Shown here: positions 19,301 to 27,223 of the stretch, piece after piece | How positions within the stretch are numbered: the first letter of the stretch is position 1 | How the letters are laid out: every line of letters begins with the position of its first letter | Assembly (NCBI RefSeq): GCF_007747215.1 | Contig: NZ_CP036273.1 | Span: 2,526,322-2,590,321, forward strand | Direction of reading: 5' to 3' | Length of the DNA: 64,000 nt | Origin: Urbifossiella limnaea | GTDB taxonomy: Bacteria > Planctomycetota > Planctomycetia > Gemmatales > Gemmataceae | Notes under the pieces: model-generated | The model's input: the letters and a program-made list of their open reading frames with translations, nothing else | The model's database searches: none | What the model was told of the DNA's origin: nothing | Made by a program: the position numbers and the translations under genes

Positions 19301-20062
19301 GTCGCCGATCTTGAGGAAGCTCATCAGGCCCGACGACTTGCCGCCGCCGCTGAGCGGTTCGCCCTCGCCGCGGAGCTTGGAGAAGTTCGAGCCGGTGCCG
19401 CTGCCGTACTTGAAGATGCGGGCCTCGCGGACCCACAGGTCCATGATGCCGCCCTCGTTCACCAGGTCGTCGGTGACCTCCTGGATGAAGCAGGCGTGCG
19501 GCGCCGGGCGCTCGTAGGCCGAGCCGCTGCGCGTGACCTCGTTCGTGAGCGGGTCGACGAAGTGGTGCCCCTGCGGTGGCCCCTCGATGCCGTAGGCCCA
19601 GTGCAGGCCGGTGTTGAACCACTGCGGGCTGTTCGGCGCCGCCATCTGCGTCGCCAGCATGAAGCAGGTTTCGTCGTAGAACGCGCGGGCGTCGCGCGGG
19701 CCGCTGAAGTAGCCGCCCTTCCAGCCCCAGTACGCCCAGCAGCCGGCGAGGCGGTGGAACACCTGGCGGCTGTCGGTCTCGCCGCCGAGGGGGGCGTCGC
19801 CGTCGGCCGCGGCGCGCTGGAGCCACTGGGGCACCGCGTCCTCGTGGACGCGCACGGTGCGGGCCGGCACGCCGGCGCGGCGGAAGTACTTCTGCGCGAG
19901 GATGTCCACCGCCACCTGCGACCACCCGGCCGGGACCATCACGTCCTTCATCTCGAACACCACCGACCCGTTCGGGTTGACGATCTTCGAGGTCCGCGGG
20001 GCGAAGGTGATCCCGGCGAACGGGTCCTGGCCTTCGCGGGTGAAGCGACGAGTGATCTGCAT
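16370..20062 (-). CDS. nrdJ: adenosylcobalamin-dependent ribonucleoside-diphosphate reductase (class II)
   Basis: A 1230-residue enzyme that reduces ribonucleotides to deoxyribonucleotides using adenosylcobalamin to make the thiyl radical, so it needs no oxygen and no small subunit. NPCSE (Cys477) gives the active-site Asn, radical Cys and Glu; [11 protein letters not shown] and [10 protein letters not shown] supply further conserved cysteines; [15 protein letters not shown] and [16 protein letters not shown] are typical of NrdJ. A C-terminal extension from about residue 1130 ends in a zinc-ribbon-like segment with CSECGQ and CAKCDTCG, as in other long NrdJ proteins. ATG 20062 ([15 protein letters not shown]) is preferred over an earlier frame start at 20119. 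No intein is present and no cobalamin riboswitch could be recognised upstream. Confidence 0.95.
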   Translation of the reverse strand: MQITRRFTREGQDPFAGITFAPRTSKIVNPNGSVVFEMKDVMVPAGWSQVAVDILAQKYFRRAGVPARTVRVHEDAVPQWLQRAAADGDAPLGGETDSRQVFHRLAGCWAYWGWKGGYFSGPRDARAFYDETCFMLATQMAAPNSPQWFNTGLHWAYGIEGPPQGHHFVDPLTNEVTRSGSAYERPAPHACFIQEVTDDLVNEGGIMDLWVREARIFKYGSGTGSNFSKLRGEGEPLSGGGKSSGLMSFLKIGDRAAGAIKSGGTTRRAAKMVVLDLDHPDIEEFVNWKVTEEQKVADLVTGSRLMNKHLNAVLTAIHTHPTAAERFEPAKNPALKQAILDSRVALIPENYIARVMQLAKQGFTHLEVEEYDTDWNSKAYYTVSGQNSNNSVRITNEFMKAVETDGPWHLYWRTELEKAAKEGRAPRAKKTMKARELWDQIAYAAWSCADPGVQFDTTFNEWHTCPADGRINATNPCSEYAFLDDTACNLASLNLLTYYDAKTAKFDTEAYRHAVRVWTLILEVSVYMAQFPSVSVARKSFDFRTLGLGYANLGALLMVQGIPYDSAEGRAQCGALTAIMHAGSYAASAEIAAEVGPFPRYEANKDAMLRVIRNHRRAAYNAAPAEYEGLTVTPVGIDARYCPPDLLAAARFESDRMLELGERHGFRNAQVTVVAPTGTIGLIMDCDTTGIEPDFALVKFKKLAGGGYFKIINQSVPPALVKLGYAPWQVDDIVRHCRGAATLQGCPHINPSSLKAKGFTDEIILKVEETLHGAFELPFVFNRWTLGDALFTDVLKIPEAVANAPGFDLLTHLGFTRKQIEEANTFVCGTMTIEGAPHLKPDHYPIFDCANKCGRLGRRFLSWESHIRMMAAAQPFISGAISKTINMPNDATVEEVKRAYWLSWQLMTKANALYRDGSKLSQPLNSVADSPEAALLASVTAEPEPVVVAEAPKPAAVAAAEKITEKIVHRYIARRRRLPDRRAGYTQKARIGNHKMYIRTGEYEDGTLGEIFIDMHKEGAAFRSMTNCFAIAVSLGMQHGVPLEEYVDAFLFTRFEPNGIVQGNPYIKMSTSIIDYIFRELAITYLDRKDLAHVLPEDLRADALHDDGDDPDFDSEEVVSTRTVSAAESASPKSSLAPPRSSHARPGAAPAPAPVVNGSAKPAVVAAPVAAPPPRVTAYAPAVNSREEKIRQARAKGYEGDPCSECGQLTLVRSGACAKCDTCGATSGCS

Positions 20063-20871
20063 CTGCGAATCCGCCTCTGGGTAACCCGACCCGCGGTGTC
20101 GCGCGCGGCCGGACTTCATCTTGCCTTCACGCCGGACGTGGGGGATCGTGAGTCGCTGCCCCGGCGCCCGGAAGTTCCCCGCCGGGAGCGCTAATGCCGC
20201 GCCAACCGAAACACCCGGTACGACTCACCGGAGTGGAATGGTCAACCGGCACCCGTGGGTGGAACAATGCCGCTCCGTGGCAGGTGCTGCGAGGCTCGGC
20301 GTTGGGTTTGAGCGATTTGATCCCGGGTGACGTTGTATGCCGCGCCAGCCGACCGCGGGGTCCGCTGCGCGGAAGCACCCGCAGCGAGCCGACGAGAAAC
20401 GCGGCAAACGGTAATGAGCTCCTGTTCGGGGATAAGTCGCTCTTTTCATGTTTGATGCCGGAAACCCGCTCCACCCCCACTGTAGCGCCAGGTACCCGAC
20501 TCTTGACAGGGCTTTTTTCGGTCCCGGCAGGGCCGCGGCAGAAGAATACTCGGCTGCGATTGGGGCCCGCCATCCGTGTTGCGACAGAAGACTCTCAAGC
20601 TACCACCAAGGCTGCCCGTGAGGCTGCAAGACCCGACGATCTGCTCACAATTCCCCCCGACGGGTGCGAATGCCGGTGTTGCGGCCTCTGGGCCGTAGTT
20701 TCCGTCTCGCTTTGCCACTCGGTGTGGCGAGCGAACACGCCGCGACCGACGGTCGAAATCACAGGTGCGGTCGGAGGCCGTTCCTCGGCAGGTGTCGTTG
20801 TCGTATCCTGCCCGGAACGCCCACCCGGTGCGCCGGGTGCGCGTCGTCGCCCGGCGGAACGGAGGCTGCCC
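20063..20871. other. 809-bp stretch without a recognisable gene
   Basis: This divergent region separates nrdJ from the UDP-xylose synthase gene. Open frames on both strands lack family motifs and ribosome sites. A near-identical 16-base motif occurs at 20193 and again near 20337. TTGACA at 20503-20508 has no -10 partner at normal spacing. A 7-bp hairpin (20822-20839) lies just before the synthase start. It is somewhat richer in A and T than its surroundings near 20410-20460, so promoters may sit there. No riboswitch or RNA gene was recognised. Confidence 0.4.
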
Positions 20872-21807
20872 ATGCGCGTGCTCATCACCGGTGGGGCCGG
20901 GTTCATCGGCTCACACCTCTGCGAGCGGTTCCTGGCCGACGGCCACACCGTGGTGGCCGTCGACAACCTGCTCACCGGCCGCCTGGAAAATCTCGACCCG
21001 TTCCGCGCCGACCCGCGGTTCCGGTTCGTCGGCCACGACATCTCCGCCCTGCTGAAGGTGAAGGAACCGCTGGACGCGGTTCTCCACTTCGCAAGCCCGG
21101 CGAGCCCGGTGGACTACCTGGAACTGCCGATTCAGACGCTCAAGGTGGGCTCGCTCGGCACCCACAACGCCCTCGGCATCGCCAAGGCGCACGGGGCGCG
21201 GTTCCTGCTGGCGAGCACTTCCGAGGTGTACGGCGACCCGCTCGAACACCCGCAGACGGAGGCGTACTGGGGGAACGTGAACCCGGTGGGCGTGCGCGGC
21301 GTGTACGACGAGGCGAAGCGGTTCGCCGAGTCGATGACGATGGCCTACCACCGCGTCCACGGGCTGAACACGCACATCGTCCGCATTTTCAACACGTACG
21401 GCCCGCGGATGCGGCTGAAGGACGGCCGGGTTCTTCCAAACTTCATGGACCAAGCTCTACGCGGCGAACCGCTGACCGTGTACGGTGACGGCTCGCAGAC
21501 CCGCAGTTTCTGCTACGTGACAGATCTGGTAGAGGGCATCGTCCGGCTGCTGATGACGGACGAGCACGACCCGGTGAACGTCGGTAACCCGGCGGAGATC
21601 ACCATCCGCCAGTTCGCGGAGGAGATTCTGGCCCTGTGCGGCCGGCCGGGGACGGTCGAGTACCGGCCACTCCCGCAGGACGACCCGAAGGTGCGCCAGC
21701 CGGACATCACCCGCGCCCGCCGGTTGTTGGGGTGGGAGCCGAAAGTGGACCGCGGCGAGGGGCTGAGGCGCACCATGGAGTACTTCCGCGGACTCGTCCG
21801 GGTGTGA
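20872..21807 (+). CDS. uxs: UDP-glucuronate decarboxylase (UDP-xylose synthase)
   Basis: A 311-residue extended short-chain dehydrogenase that converts UDP-glucuronate to UDP-xylose through a bound NAD cycle. [16 protein letters not shown] binds [15 protein letters not shown] carries the catalytic Ser region, YDEAKR holds the Tyr-x-x-x-Lys pair, and [17 protein letters not shown] with [13 protein letters not shown] is diagnostic of UXS. Longer open frame back to 20194 is the non-coding upstream region. The product would feed a xylose-containing surface glycan. The acceptor glycosyltransferase is not evident nearby. Confidence 0.92.
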   Translation: MRVLITGGAGFIGSHLCERFLADGHTVVAVDNLLTGRLENLDPFRADPRFRFVGHDISALLKVKEPLDAVLHFASPASPVDYLELPIQTLKVGSLGTHNALGIAKAHGARFLLASTSEVYGDPLEHPQTEAYWGNVNPVGVRGVYDEAKRFAESMTMAYHRVHGLNTHIVRIFNTYGPRMRLKDGRVLPNFMDQALRGEPLTVYGDGSQTRSFCYVTDLVEGIVRLLMTDEHDPVNVGNPAEITIRQFAEEILALCGRPGTVEYRPLPQDDPKVRQPDITRARRLLGWEPKVDRGEGLRRTMEYFRGLVRV

Positions 21808-21847
21808 CCGGAGGCGTCGAAGAGATCGTTTTCGAGGAGGCACGCCC

Positions 21848-22228
21848 GTGCCCTCGCCGTCGCCGGTGGACCCGCGTGTGATACTTGCCGCCGAGCGGAC
21901 CCTCCTCGCGTGGGTTCGGACCGGCCTTGCACTGATGGGGTTCGGGTTCGTCGTGGCCCGGTTCGGCCTGTTCCTGCGCGAGTTGGCCGCGGCCCGCGCC
22001 GGACCCGTACCCGATGGCCCCGTCGGATCGATGTGGCTCGGCGTCGGCCTGGTACTGTTCGGCGTTTTCGTGCTCGGGCTGGCCGGGTGGCGGCACTGGC
22101 GCTACACGTCCACGCTCCTGAGAGGTGGCGACAACGCCGCGCCCGGTCAGGGGTTCGGGCTCCTGGTGGCGACGGTTCTGGCCGCAGGCGGGCTCGGGCT
22201 CGCGGCGTATCTGTTGGGGACACCGTGA
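21848..22228 (+). CDS. DUF202 (YidH-type) small membrane protein
   Basis: A 126-residue inner-membrane protein with the DUF202 opening VILAAERTLLAWVRTGLALM and three predicted membrane segments (about residues 23-43, 62-82 and 104-123). The conserved ERTLLAWxRT motif defines the family, whose function is unknown. A GTG start at 21848 has GAGGAGG a few bases upstream (from 21834). It follows uxs by 40 bases on the same strand and precedes the arsenic module. Confidence 0.85.
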   Translation: MPSPSPVDPRVILAAERTLLAWVRTGLALMGFGFVVARFGLFLRELAAARAGPVPDGPVGSMWLGVGLVLFGVFVLGLAGWRHWRYTSTLLRGGDNAAPGQGFGLLVATVLAAGGLGLAAYLLGTP

Positions 22229-22241
22229 CTTCAGTGGGGCA

Positions 22242-22260
22242 CGAGTACCCGTCGTACTCG
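22242..22260. promoter_or_regulatory. small dyad before the arsenic module
   Basis: Six-base inverted arms (22242-22247 and 22255-22260) lie about 50 bases before the aquaglyceroporin start. It could be an operator, for instance for an ArsR-type repressor, but no arsR is in the window and the arms are short. Confidence 0.2.
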
Positions 22261-22311
22261 GGTGCTGGAATCGCAGCCGTCGCGCGCCTACGGTAACAGG
22301 AGGATTACCCC

Positions 22312-22986
22312 TTGCTCCCGCTCCGGAAGCGTCTCGCGGCCGAAGCACTCGGCACGTTCGCACTCGTGTTTGCCGGTACCACCGCCGTCGTCGTCAACTC
22401 CACCGGGGCGGTGTCGCACGTCGGTGTGGCTCTCACCTTCGGTCTCGTCGTGTTCGCCCTCATCGCAGCACTCGGCGACGTGTCCGGGGCACACCTGAAC
22501 CCGGCCGTAACCCTCGCGTTCCGCCTCGCCCGCCGCTTCCCGGGCCGCGAAGTGCTGCCGTATATTGCCGCCCAGTGCGCCGGGGCACTCGCGGCGAGCC
22601 TCACGGTGCGGCTCCTGTTCCCCGAAGCCATCAGCCTCGGCGGTACGACGCCGTCGGGTTCCGAAACGCAGTCGTGGGCGCTCGAACTGCTGCTCACGGC
22701 CGGGCTCATGTTCGTGATTCTGGGTGTCTCCACTGGCGCCAAAGAGAAGGGGATCACGGCCGGGCTGGCGATCGGCGGCGTCGTCGCGCTCGAGGCGCTG
22801 TTTGCCGGGCCGGTCAGCGGCGCGTCGATGAACCCGGCCCGGTCACTCGGCCCGGCGCTGGTCGCCGGCCAACTCGGCGGGCTGTGGCTGTACCTGACGG
22901 CCCCCGTCGTCGGCGCCGCGCTTGCCGTCCCCGCGTGCCGCTGCGTCCGCGAGCCCGGCTGCTGTTCCGCCCCCGCCCCGGAGTGA
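22312..22986 (+). CDS. MIP-family aquaporin/aquaglyceroporin
   Basis: A 224-residue six-helix channel. Both half-helix NPA motifs are intact: AHLNPAVTLAF near residue 65 and ASMNPARSLGPAL near 172. The TTG start at 22312 is supported by AGGAGG at 22298-22303, eight bases upstream. The next two genes are DUF6428 and thioredoxin-type arsC. In Sinorhizobium an aquaglyceroporin (AqpS) replaces the arsenite pump by letting arsenite made by ArsC leave down its gradient, so the same use is inferred here. A cysteine-rich tail (CRCVREPGCC) is unusual for MIP channels and could bind metalloid. Confidence 0.88.
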   Translation: MLPLRKRLAAEALGTFALVFAGTTAVVVNSTGAVSHVGVALTFGLVVFALIAALGDVSGAHLNPAVTLAFRLARRFPGREVLPYIAAQCAGALAASLTVRLLFPEAISLGGTTPSGSETQSWALELLLTAGLMFVILGVSTGAKEKGITAGLAIGGVVALEALFAGPVSGASMNPARSLGPALVAGQLGGLWLYLTAPVVGAALAVPACRCVREPGCCSAPAPE

Positions 22987-22990
22987 CGCG

Positions 22991-23416
22991 ATGCTACTGA
23001 GCGAGTTCACGACGCTGCTGACCGCCCACCCCGCGGCCGGGCTCCACCTGATGCTCCCCGACGGCGACTTTGTCCCCGCCCACTTCCACGTTACCGAGGT
23101 GGGGCGGGTGGCGAAGGACTTCATTGACTGCGGCGGTGAGCGGCGCTCGACCCGCAGTTGCGTCCTTCAGGTGTGGGTGGCCGACGACACCGCCCACCGG
23201 CTCCTCGCAGGCAAGCTGGCGCGGATTATCCAGCTCGGCGCGCCGGTGCTCGGCGCGGACGACCTGCCCGTCGAGGTCGAGTACGACGCCGGCGTCATCA
23301 CCCAGCTGCCGGTGACGGGCGCTGAGGTGACCCCCGCCGGGCTGCTGTTCCACCTCGGTGGGAAGCACACGGCCTGCCTCGCCCCGGACCGCTGCGGCGT
23401 GTCCGGGTGTTCCTGA
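22991..23416 (+). CDS. DUF6428 family protein
   Basis: A 141-residue cytoplasmic protein. LLSEFTTLLTAHP, LPDGDFVPAHFHVTEVGRV and FIDCGGERRSTRSCVLQVWV match the small DUF6428 family, which is usually found in arsenic-resistance operons between a regulator and arsC. It ends in CLAPDRCGVSGCS, three cysteines that could bind arsenite. It starts four bases after the aquaglyceroporin stop and ends 19 bases before arsC, so all three are one operon. The biochemical function is not known. Confidence 0.75.
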   Translation: MLLSEFTTLLTAHPAAGLHLMLPDGDFVPAHFHVTEVGRVAKDFIDCGGERRSTRSCVLQVWVADDTAHRLLAGKLARIIQLGAPVLGADDLPVEVEYDAGVITQLPVTGAEVTPAGLLFHLGGKHTACLAPDRCGVSGCS

Positions 23417-23435
23417 CTTTCCCGGAGGGTTCCGC

Positions 23436-23849
23436 GTGGGCGACGTGAAGCGCGTGCTGTTCGTGTGCGTCGAGAACGCCAACCGAAGCCAGATGGCCGA
23501 GGCCTTCGCCCGGATGCTCGGCGGCCCCGCCGTCGAGGCGTACAGTTCCGGCTCGCGGCCGTCGGGGGTCGTGAACCCGAAGGCGATCGCGGCGATGGCT
23601 GAGCTGGGGTACGACCTGACGAAGCACGGGTCGAAGTCCCTCACCGAGTTGCCGGACGTGCCGTTCGACTTCGTCGCCACGATGGGCTGCGGCGACGCCT
23701 GCCCGCTCGTCCGCGCGGCCGTCCGCGCCGACTGGCAGATCCCCGACCCGAAGCACATGCCGCCGGAAGAATTCCGGGCCGTCCGCGACCTGATCCGCGG
23801 CAAGGTGCGCGAGGCGCTCGAGAGCATCGGCGTGGCCGTGACTGCGTAA
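23436..23849 (+). CDS. arsC: arsenate reductase, low-molecular-weight phosphatase type
   Basis: A 137-residue enzyme that reduces arsenate to arsenite with electrons from thioredoxin. Cys11 starts the phosphate loop CVENANRS (Cys-x5-Arg), Cys85 and Cys89 in MGCGDACP are the two relay cysteines, and the general acid is in IPDPK. The triple-cysteine layout identifies the thioredoxin-coupled class rather than a protein tyrosine phosphatase. The GTG start at 23436 has GGAGG upstream. It is the last gene of the arsenic module. Confidence 0.92.
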   Translation: MGDVKRVLFVCVENANRSQMAEAFARMLGGPAVEAYSSGSRPSGVVNPKAIAAMAELGYDLTKHGSKSLTELPDVPFDFVATMGCGDACPLVRAAVRADWQIPDPKHMPPEEFRAVRDLIRGKVREALESIGVAVTA

Positions 23850-23883
23850 ACTGGAAGGGACGCACCCTCCCCGTGGGCCGCAC

Positions 23884-24942
23884 ATGGCGACGCTCGTCCA
23901 GGCCGTCCGGATGGCCCTCCACTACGGCGAGACGCACCTCGGCGTCACCGACATCTTCGGCGAGGACGTGGGGCCGCCGCTCGGCGGCGTCTTCACCGCC
24001 ACGCAGGGGCTGAAGACCGCCTGGAACTCGCCGCTCGACGAGCGCGGCATCCTTGGTACGGCGATGGGCATCGCCTACGCCGGCGGTCGGCCGGTGTGCG
24101 AGATTCAGTTCGCCGACTACGCCTTCAACGCCATCGACGTGTTCAAGATCGCCGGTAACCAGCGCTGGGCCGGCGCCGGCGGGTACGACATGCCCATCGT
24201 CGTGATGACGCCCAACGGGGCCGGCATCCGCGGCAGCCTGTACCACTCGCACAGCTTCGAGAGCTGGGCCAGCCGGCTCGGCGGGTGGAAGGTGGTCATG
24301 CCGTCCAACCCGCTCGACGCCTACGGCCTCGTCACCGCCGCCATTCTCGACCCGAACCCCGTGCTGGTGCTGCTGCCGAAGGCGCTGCTGCGGGTGAAGG
24401 GCGACAAACTCCTCCCCGGCGAGCCGGCCGACGCGGAGGAGTTGGCGCGGATGATCGACGCGCCGATCGGCGACCGTTCGGCGTGGAAGCCGCAGTGGCC
24501 GGCCCTTCGGGAGTACGTCGTCCCCATCGGCCAGGCCGATCTGATCCGCGAGGGCAGCGCCGGTACAGTGGTGAGCTACGGCCGGCCGCTGCCGCTGTGC
24601 GCGCAGGCGGCCGACGAGCTGGCCCTCGAGGCCGGCCACGGCTTCGACGTGATCGACCTGCGGAGCATCTTCCCGTACGACTGGCCGCTGCTCTCGGCGA
24701 GCGTCCTGAAGACGGGCCGCTTGCTGATTGTCAACGAAGACACCGAGGTGACGAACTTCGGCGAGCACCTGCTTCGTCGCGTCGTCGACGAGCACTTCTA
24801 CGACCTGGCGGTGCGGCCGCGGTGCCTCATGGGGAAGCACCTGCCAGGCATCGGGATGAACACGGTGTACGAGTCGAACAGCGTGCCGCAACTCGCGGAC
24901 ATCAAGGGGGCGATGCGCGAGCTGGCGAACGAGCCGGCGTGA
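23884..24942 (+). CDS. 2-oxoacid dehydrogenase E1 beta subunit (transketolase-like)
   Basis: A 352-residue protein of the pyruvate/branched-chain oxoacid dehydrogenase E1-beta family. FGEDVG near residue 20 holds the ThDP-activating Glu, IQFADYAFNAIDVFKIAGNQ and the GSLYHSHSFESW block follow, and the C-terminal transketolase domain has VIDLRSIFPYDW and LLIVNEDTEVTNFGEHL. It should pair with an E1-alpha subunit that carries the rest of the ThDP site, plus E2 and E3, but none is adjacent. It could use pyruvate, branched-chain oxoacids or acetoin. Its stop abuts the convergent EF-hand gene with no spacer. Confidence 0.88.
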   Translation: MATLVQAVRMALHYGETHLGVTDIFGEDVGPPLGGVFTATQGLKTAWNSPLDERGILGTAMGIAYAGGRPVCEIQFADYAFNAIDVFKIAGNQRWAGAGGYDMPIVVMTPNGAGIRGSLYHSHSFESWASRLGGWKVVMPSNPLDAYGLVTAAILDPNPVLVLLPKALLRVKGDKLLPGEPADAEELARMIDAPIGDRSAWKPQWPALREYVVPIGQADLIREGSAGTVVSYGRPLPLCAQAADELALEAGHGFDVIDLRSIFPYDWPLLSASVLKTGRLLIVNEDTEVTNFGEHLLRRVVDEHFYDLAVRPRCLMGKHLPGIGMNTVYESNSVPQLADIKGAMRELANEPA

Positions 24943-25344
24943 CTACCGCTTGCCGTTCGGGTAGACGGCCCCGACCACGCCCTTGAACTCGTCCGGCGAC
25001 AGTTTCTTGTTGCCGTCGGCGTCCAGGCTCTTGAACACGAACGGCAGGTCCGGCGCCTCGGCCTCCTTCCCCTTCTTGCCCCTCGGCGCCGGCTCGACCG
25101 ACAGGATGCGGCCGAACTCCTCGCCGTCGAGGAACAGGTCCTTGTTGGCGTCGAGCTTATTGAACAAGGCGCCGGTGTTCAGCGGCTCGAACTTGGCCTT
25201 GGCCTTGGCCGTCGCCTTCACGGTCGCCTTGGTCTTGGCCGTGGCCTTCGTCTTCGCCTTGTCCTGGGCGTCGAGTGGGTCGGAACCGATCAGCAGAACC
25301 GCCGCCAGAGTCGCCCCCCCGGCCACCGTAACTCGCGCGAACAT
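24943..25344 (-). CDS. secreted EF-hand protein with Lys/Ala/Thr repeat region
   Basis: A 133-residue protein. A signal peptide (about residues 1-26, VAGGATLAAVLLIGSDPLDA) is followed by residues 28-51, an almost pure Lys/Ala/Thr repeat that resembles histone H1-like tails. Two EF-hand loops follow: DANKDLFLDGEE (65-76) and DADGNKKLSPDE (108-119), each with the acidic residues needed for calcium. Paired EF-hands in small exported proteins are common in planctomycetes and probably sense or buffer calcium outside the cytoplasm. The basic segment could bind acidic polymer. Confidence 0.8.
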   Translation of the reverse strand: MFARVTVAGGATLAAVLLIGSDPLDAQDKAKTKATAKTKATVKATAKAKAKFEPLNTGALFNKLDANKDLFLDGEEFGRILSVEPAPRGKKGKEAEAPDLPFVFKSLDADGNKKLSPDEFKGVVGAVYPNGKR

Positions 25345-25502
25345 GGTCGTGTCTCCTGACGATGCGGCCCGTGTCTACGGACGTGATACCCGTTGGAACC
25401 CCAGACGGTCCGTCGGGTTCCGCCTCCGGGACGGATTTGGTGAAACCCGCCGCAGACCCCCTGGGGTAACTCCTGACGCGCCTCCCTTTCCCGGACCGCC
25501 CC

Positions 25503-27218
25503 ATGATCCGCTCGGCCGCTCTCGTTGCGTTACTCGCACTCGCGCCGGCCGCCCGCGCCGACACCCCCGACCCGCTCCGCTTCGTTTCCGCGAAGGCGGG
25601 TTTCTTCTTGAAGGTCGAACGCCCCCGGGCCTTGGCCGAGGTTGTCACCGGCCTCGATGCCGTGAGGGCCGCTCCGACGCTCGGCCCCGTTCGCGACGTT
25701 CTCGACGGCCCGGTCGTCCGCCGCGGGTTGCAACTACTCGGCTTCGTCGAACGTGAGCTCGGGGCGAAGTGGCCCGAACTACTCGACCAACTCGCCGGTG
25801 GTGGGGCGGTCGTGGCCGGCACACTCGGCGAGGGGAATCAACCGGCGCTGCTCGTCGTACAGGGGACGGAAGAGGTCGCGGTCCGGAAGGGGTTCGACCT
25901 GTTGATCCGGGCTCTGGACGACGAACTGGCCCGGCAGGGGTCGAAGGAGAAGGTCGGCCGCGGCACGCAGGCCGGGGTCGACACCGCCCGGCTCGGGAAG
26001 GATTTTTTCGCCGCCCGCGTCGGGGCCGCGCTGCTGATCTCCAATCGCGCCGAGGTGCTGGCTTCGGCGCTCGCGCAGCCTACGGACAGGGCCGGGTCGC
26101 TCGCCGTGAAGCCGAGCGTGGCCGCGGCTCGGGGGGCGCTGCCGGCCGACCCGCTGGCGTGGGTGTGGGTCGATTTCGCCGCCGTCCGCTCTGCGCAGGC
26201 CACTCGCGACTTTCTCGACAGCACCCGCAACGACTTCCTCTTCCAGATGGTCTTGGGTGGCACGATGGCGTCGCTGCGGCAGTCCGACTTCGTCGCCGCC
26301 GGGCTCCACCGCGAGGGGCGTGGGCTGCGCTTCGCGGTGCGGCTGCCGGGTGGTCGCGGCGGCTTCCCCGACGGGTACGCCCTCCACACGCCGGCCGCCG
26401 GCGGCCCCGGCTCGCTGCCGCTGCTCGAGCCGCCGGGCGTGGTGTACAGCCAGAGCTTCTACCTCGACTTCGGCCACGCCTGGGCCAAGCGCGGCGACCT
26501 GTTCACCGCCGAGATGGTCGGGCAACTCGACAAGGCGAACGCCGACCTGTCGAAGTTGCTGCCGGGCTCGGCCAAGTTCGGCGAACTCCTGGAGGCGTGG
26601 GGGCCGCACCACCGGCTCGTCGTCGTGAACCGGCCGACACAGCCGTACAAGACGACCCCCGGACAGGCGCTGCCGGGGTTCGGCTACGTCGCCTCGGCCC
26701 GCGACCCGAGGTTCCTCACGGGAGTCCCCGCGACCATCCGCGCGGCCGGGCTCGTCGCCAGCCTTCAGCTCGGTCTCAAGATGACAGAGACGACGCACGA
26801 CGGCGTGAAGATCGTCGGCTGGCGGTTCCCCGAGAACAAGGCGCTGGACGGCGACCCGGACGGGCTGAGGTTCAACTTCGAGCCGTGCTTCGCGGTCGTC
26901 GGTGACAGCCTCGTCGTGGCCAGTACCGTGGACGTGTGCAAGGCGTTAATTCCCGAAGTGAAGCGGACCGCGACGCTCCCGGGTGGCGCGGCCGTGTGGC
27001 GCGGCAAGGGTTACGCCGCCGGCGCGGCCGACGCCCTCGCGGCGGTGCCGGAGCCGTTCATCACCGACGCGGTGCTGCGGAACGGCGTCGGCCTCGCGGA
27101 CGCGCGGAAGCAGGTGGACGCGCTGACGGCGTGGGTGCGCGGCCTCGGCACCGCCCGCGCCGAACTCGACATCGGCCGCGACGTGTACCGGGCGGACGTG
27201 ATCTGGGAGCCGAAGTAA
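25503..27218 (+). CDS. secreted protein of unknown function (DUF3352-like)
   Basis: A 571-residue exported protein with signal peptide MIRSAALVALLALAPAARA. The N-terminal half resembles planctomycete DUF3352-type proteins (FVSAKAGFFLKVERPRALAE, LLDQLAGGGAVVAG, LISNRAEVLASALAQP) with alternating strands and helices. No catalytic motif is seen and the assignment is weak. It ends five bases before the DUF1800 gene, so it is translated with that gene and the DUF1501 gene that follows, suggesting a joint role at the cell surface. Confidence 0.6.
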   Translation: MIRSAALVALLALAPAARADTPDPLRFVSAKAGFFLKVERPRALAEVVTGLDAVRAAPTLGPVRDVLDGPVVRRGLQLLGFVERELGAKWPELLDQLAGGGAVVAGTLGEGNQPALLVVQGTEEVAVRKGFDLLIRALDDELARQGSKEKVGRGTQAGVDTARLGKDFFAARVGAALLISNRAEVLASALAQPTDRAGSLAVKPSVAAARGALPADPLAWVWVDFAAVRSAQATRDFLDSTRNDFLFQMVLGGTMASLRQSDFVAAGLHREGRGLRFAVRLPGGRGGFPDGYALHTPAAGGPGSLPLLEPPGVVYSQSFYLDFGHAWAKRGDLFTAEMVGQLDKANADLSKLLPGSAKFGELLEAWGPHHRLVVVNRPTQPYKTTPGQALPGFGYVASARDPRFLTGVPATIRAAGLVASLQLGLKMTETTHDGVKIVGWRFPENKALDGDPDGLRFNFEPCFAVVGDSLVVASTVDVCKALIPEVKRTATLPGGAAVWRGKGYAAGAADALAAVPEPFITDAVLRNGVGLADARKQVDALTAWVRGLGTARAELDIGRDVYRADVIWEPK

Positions 27219-27223
27219 ACGCC

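Noticed and set aside
16634-20194. A 1186-codon open frame on the plus strand opposite nrdJ
   Set aside because: It is the antisense shadow of nrdJ in a GC-rich genome. Its translation has no family motif, and the opposite strand carries every NrdJ signature.
20063-20230. Possible cobalamin riboswitch in front of nrdJ
   Set aside because: A GC-rich partial hairpin is present, but neither the B12 box nor the conserved core of the riboswitch could be found on the minus strand.
20503-20508. TTGACA resembling a -35 box
   Set aside because: No -10-like hexamer lies 15-19 bases downstream on that strand.
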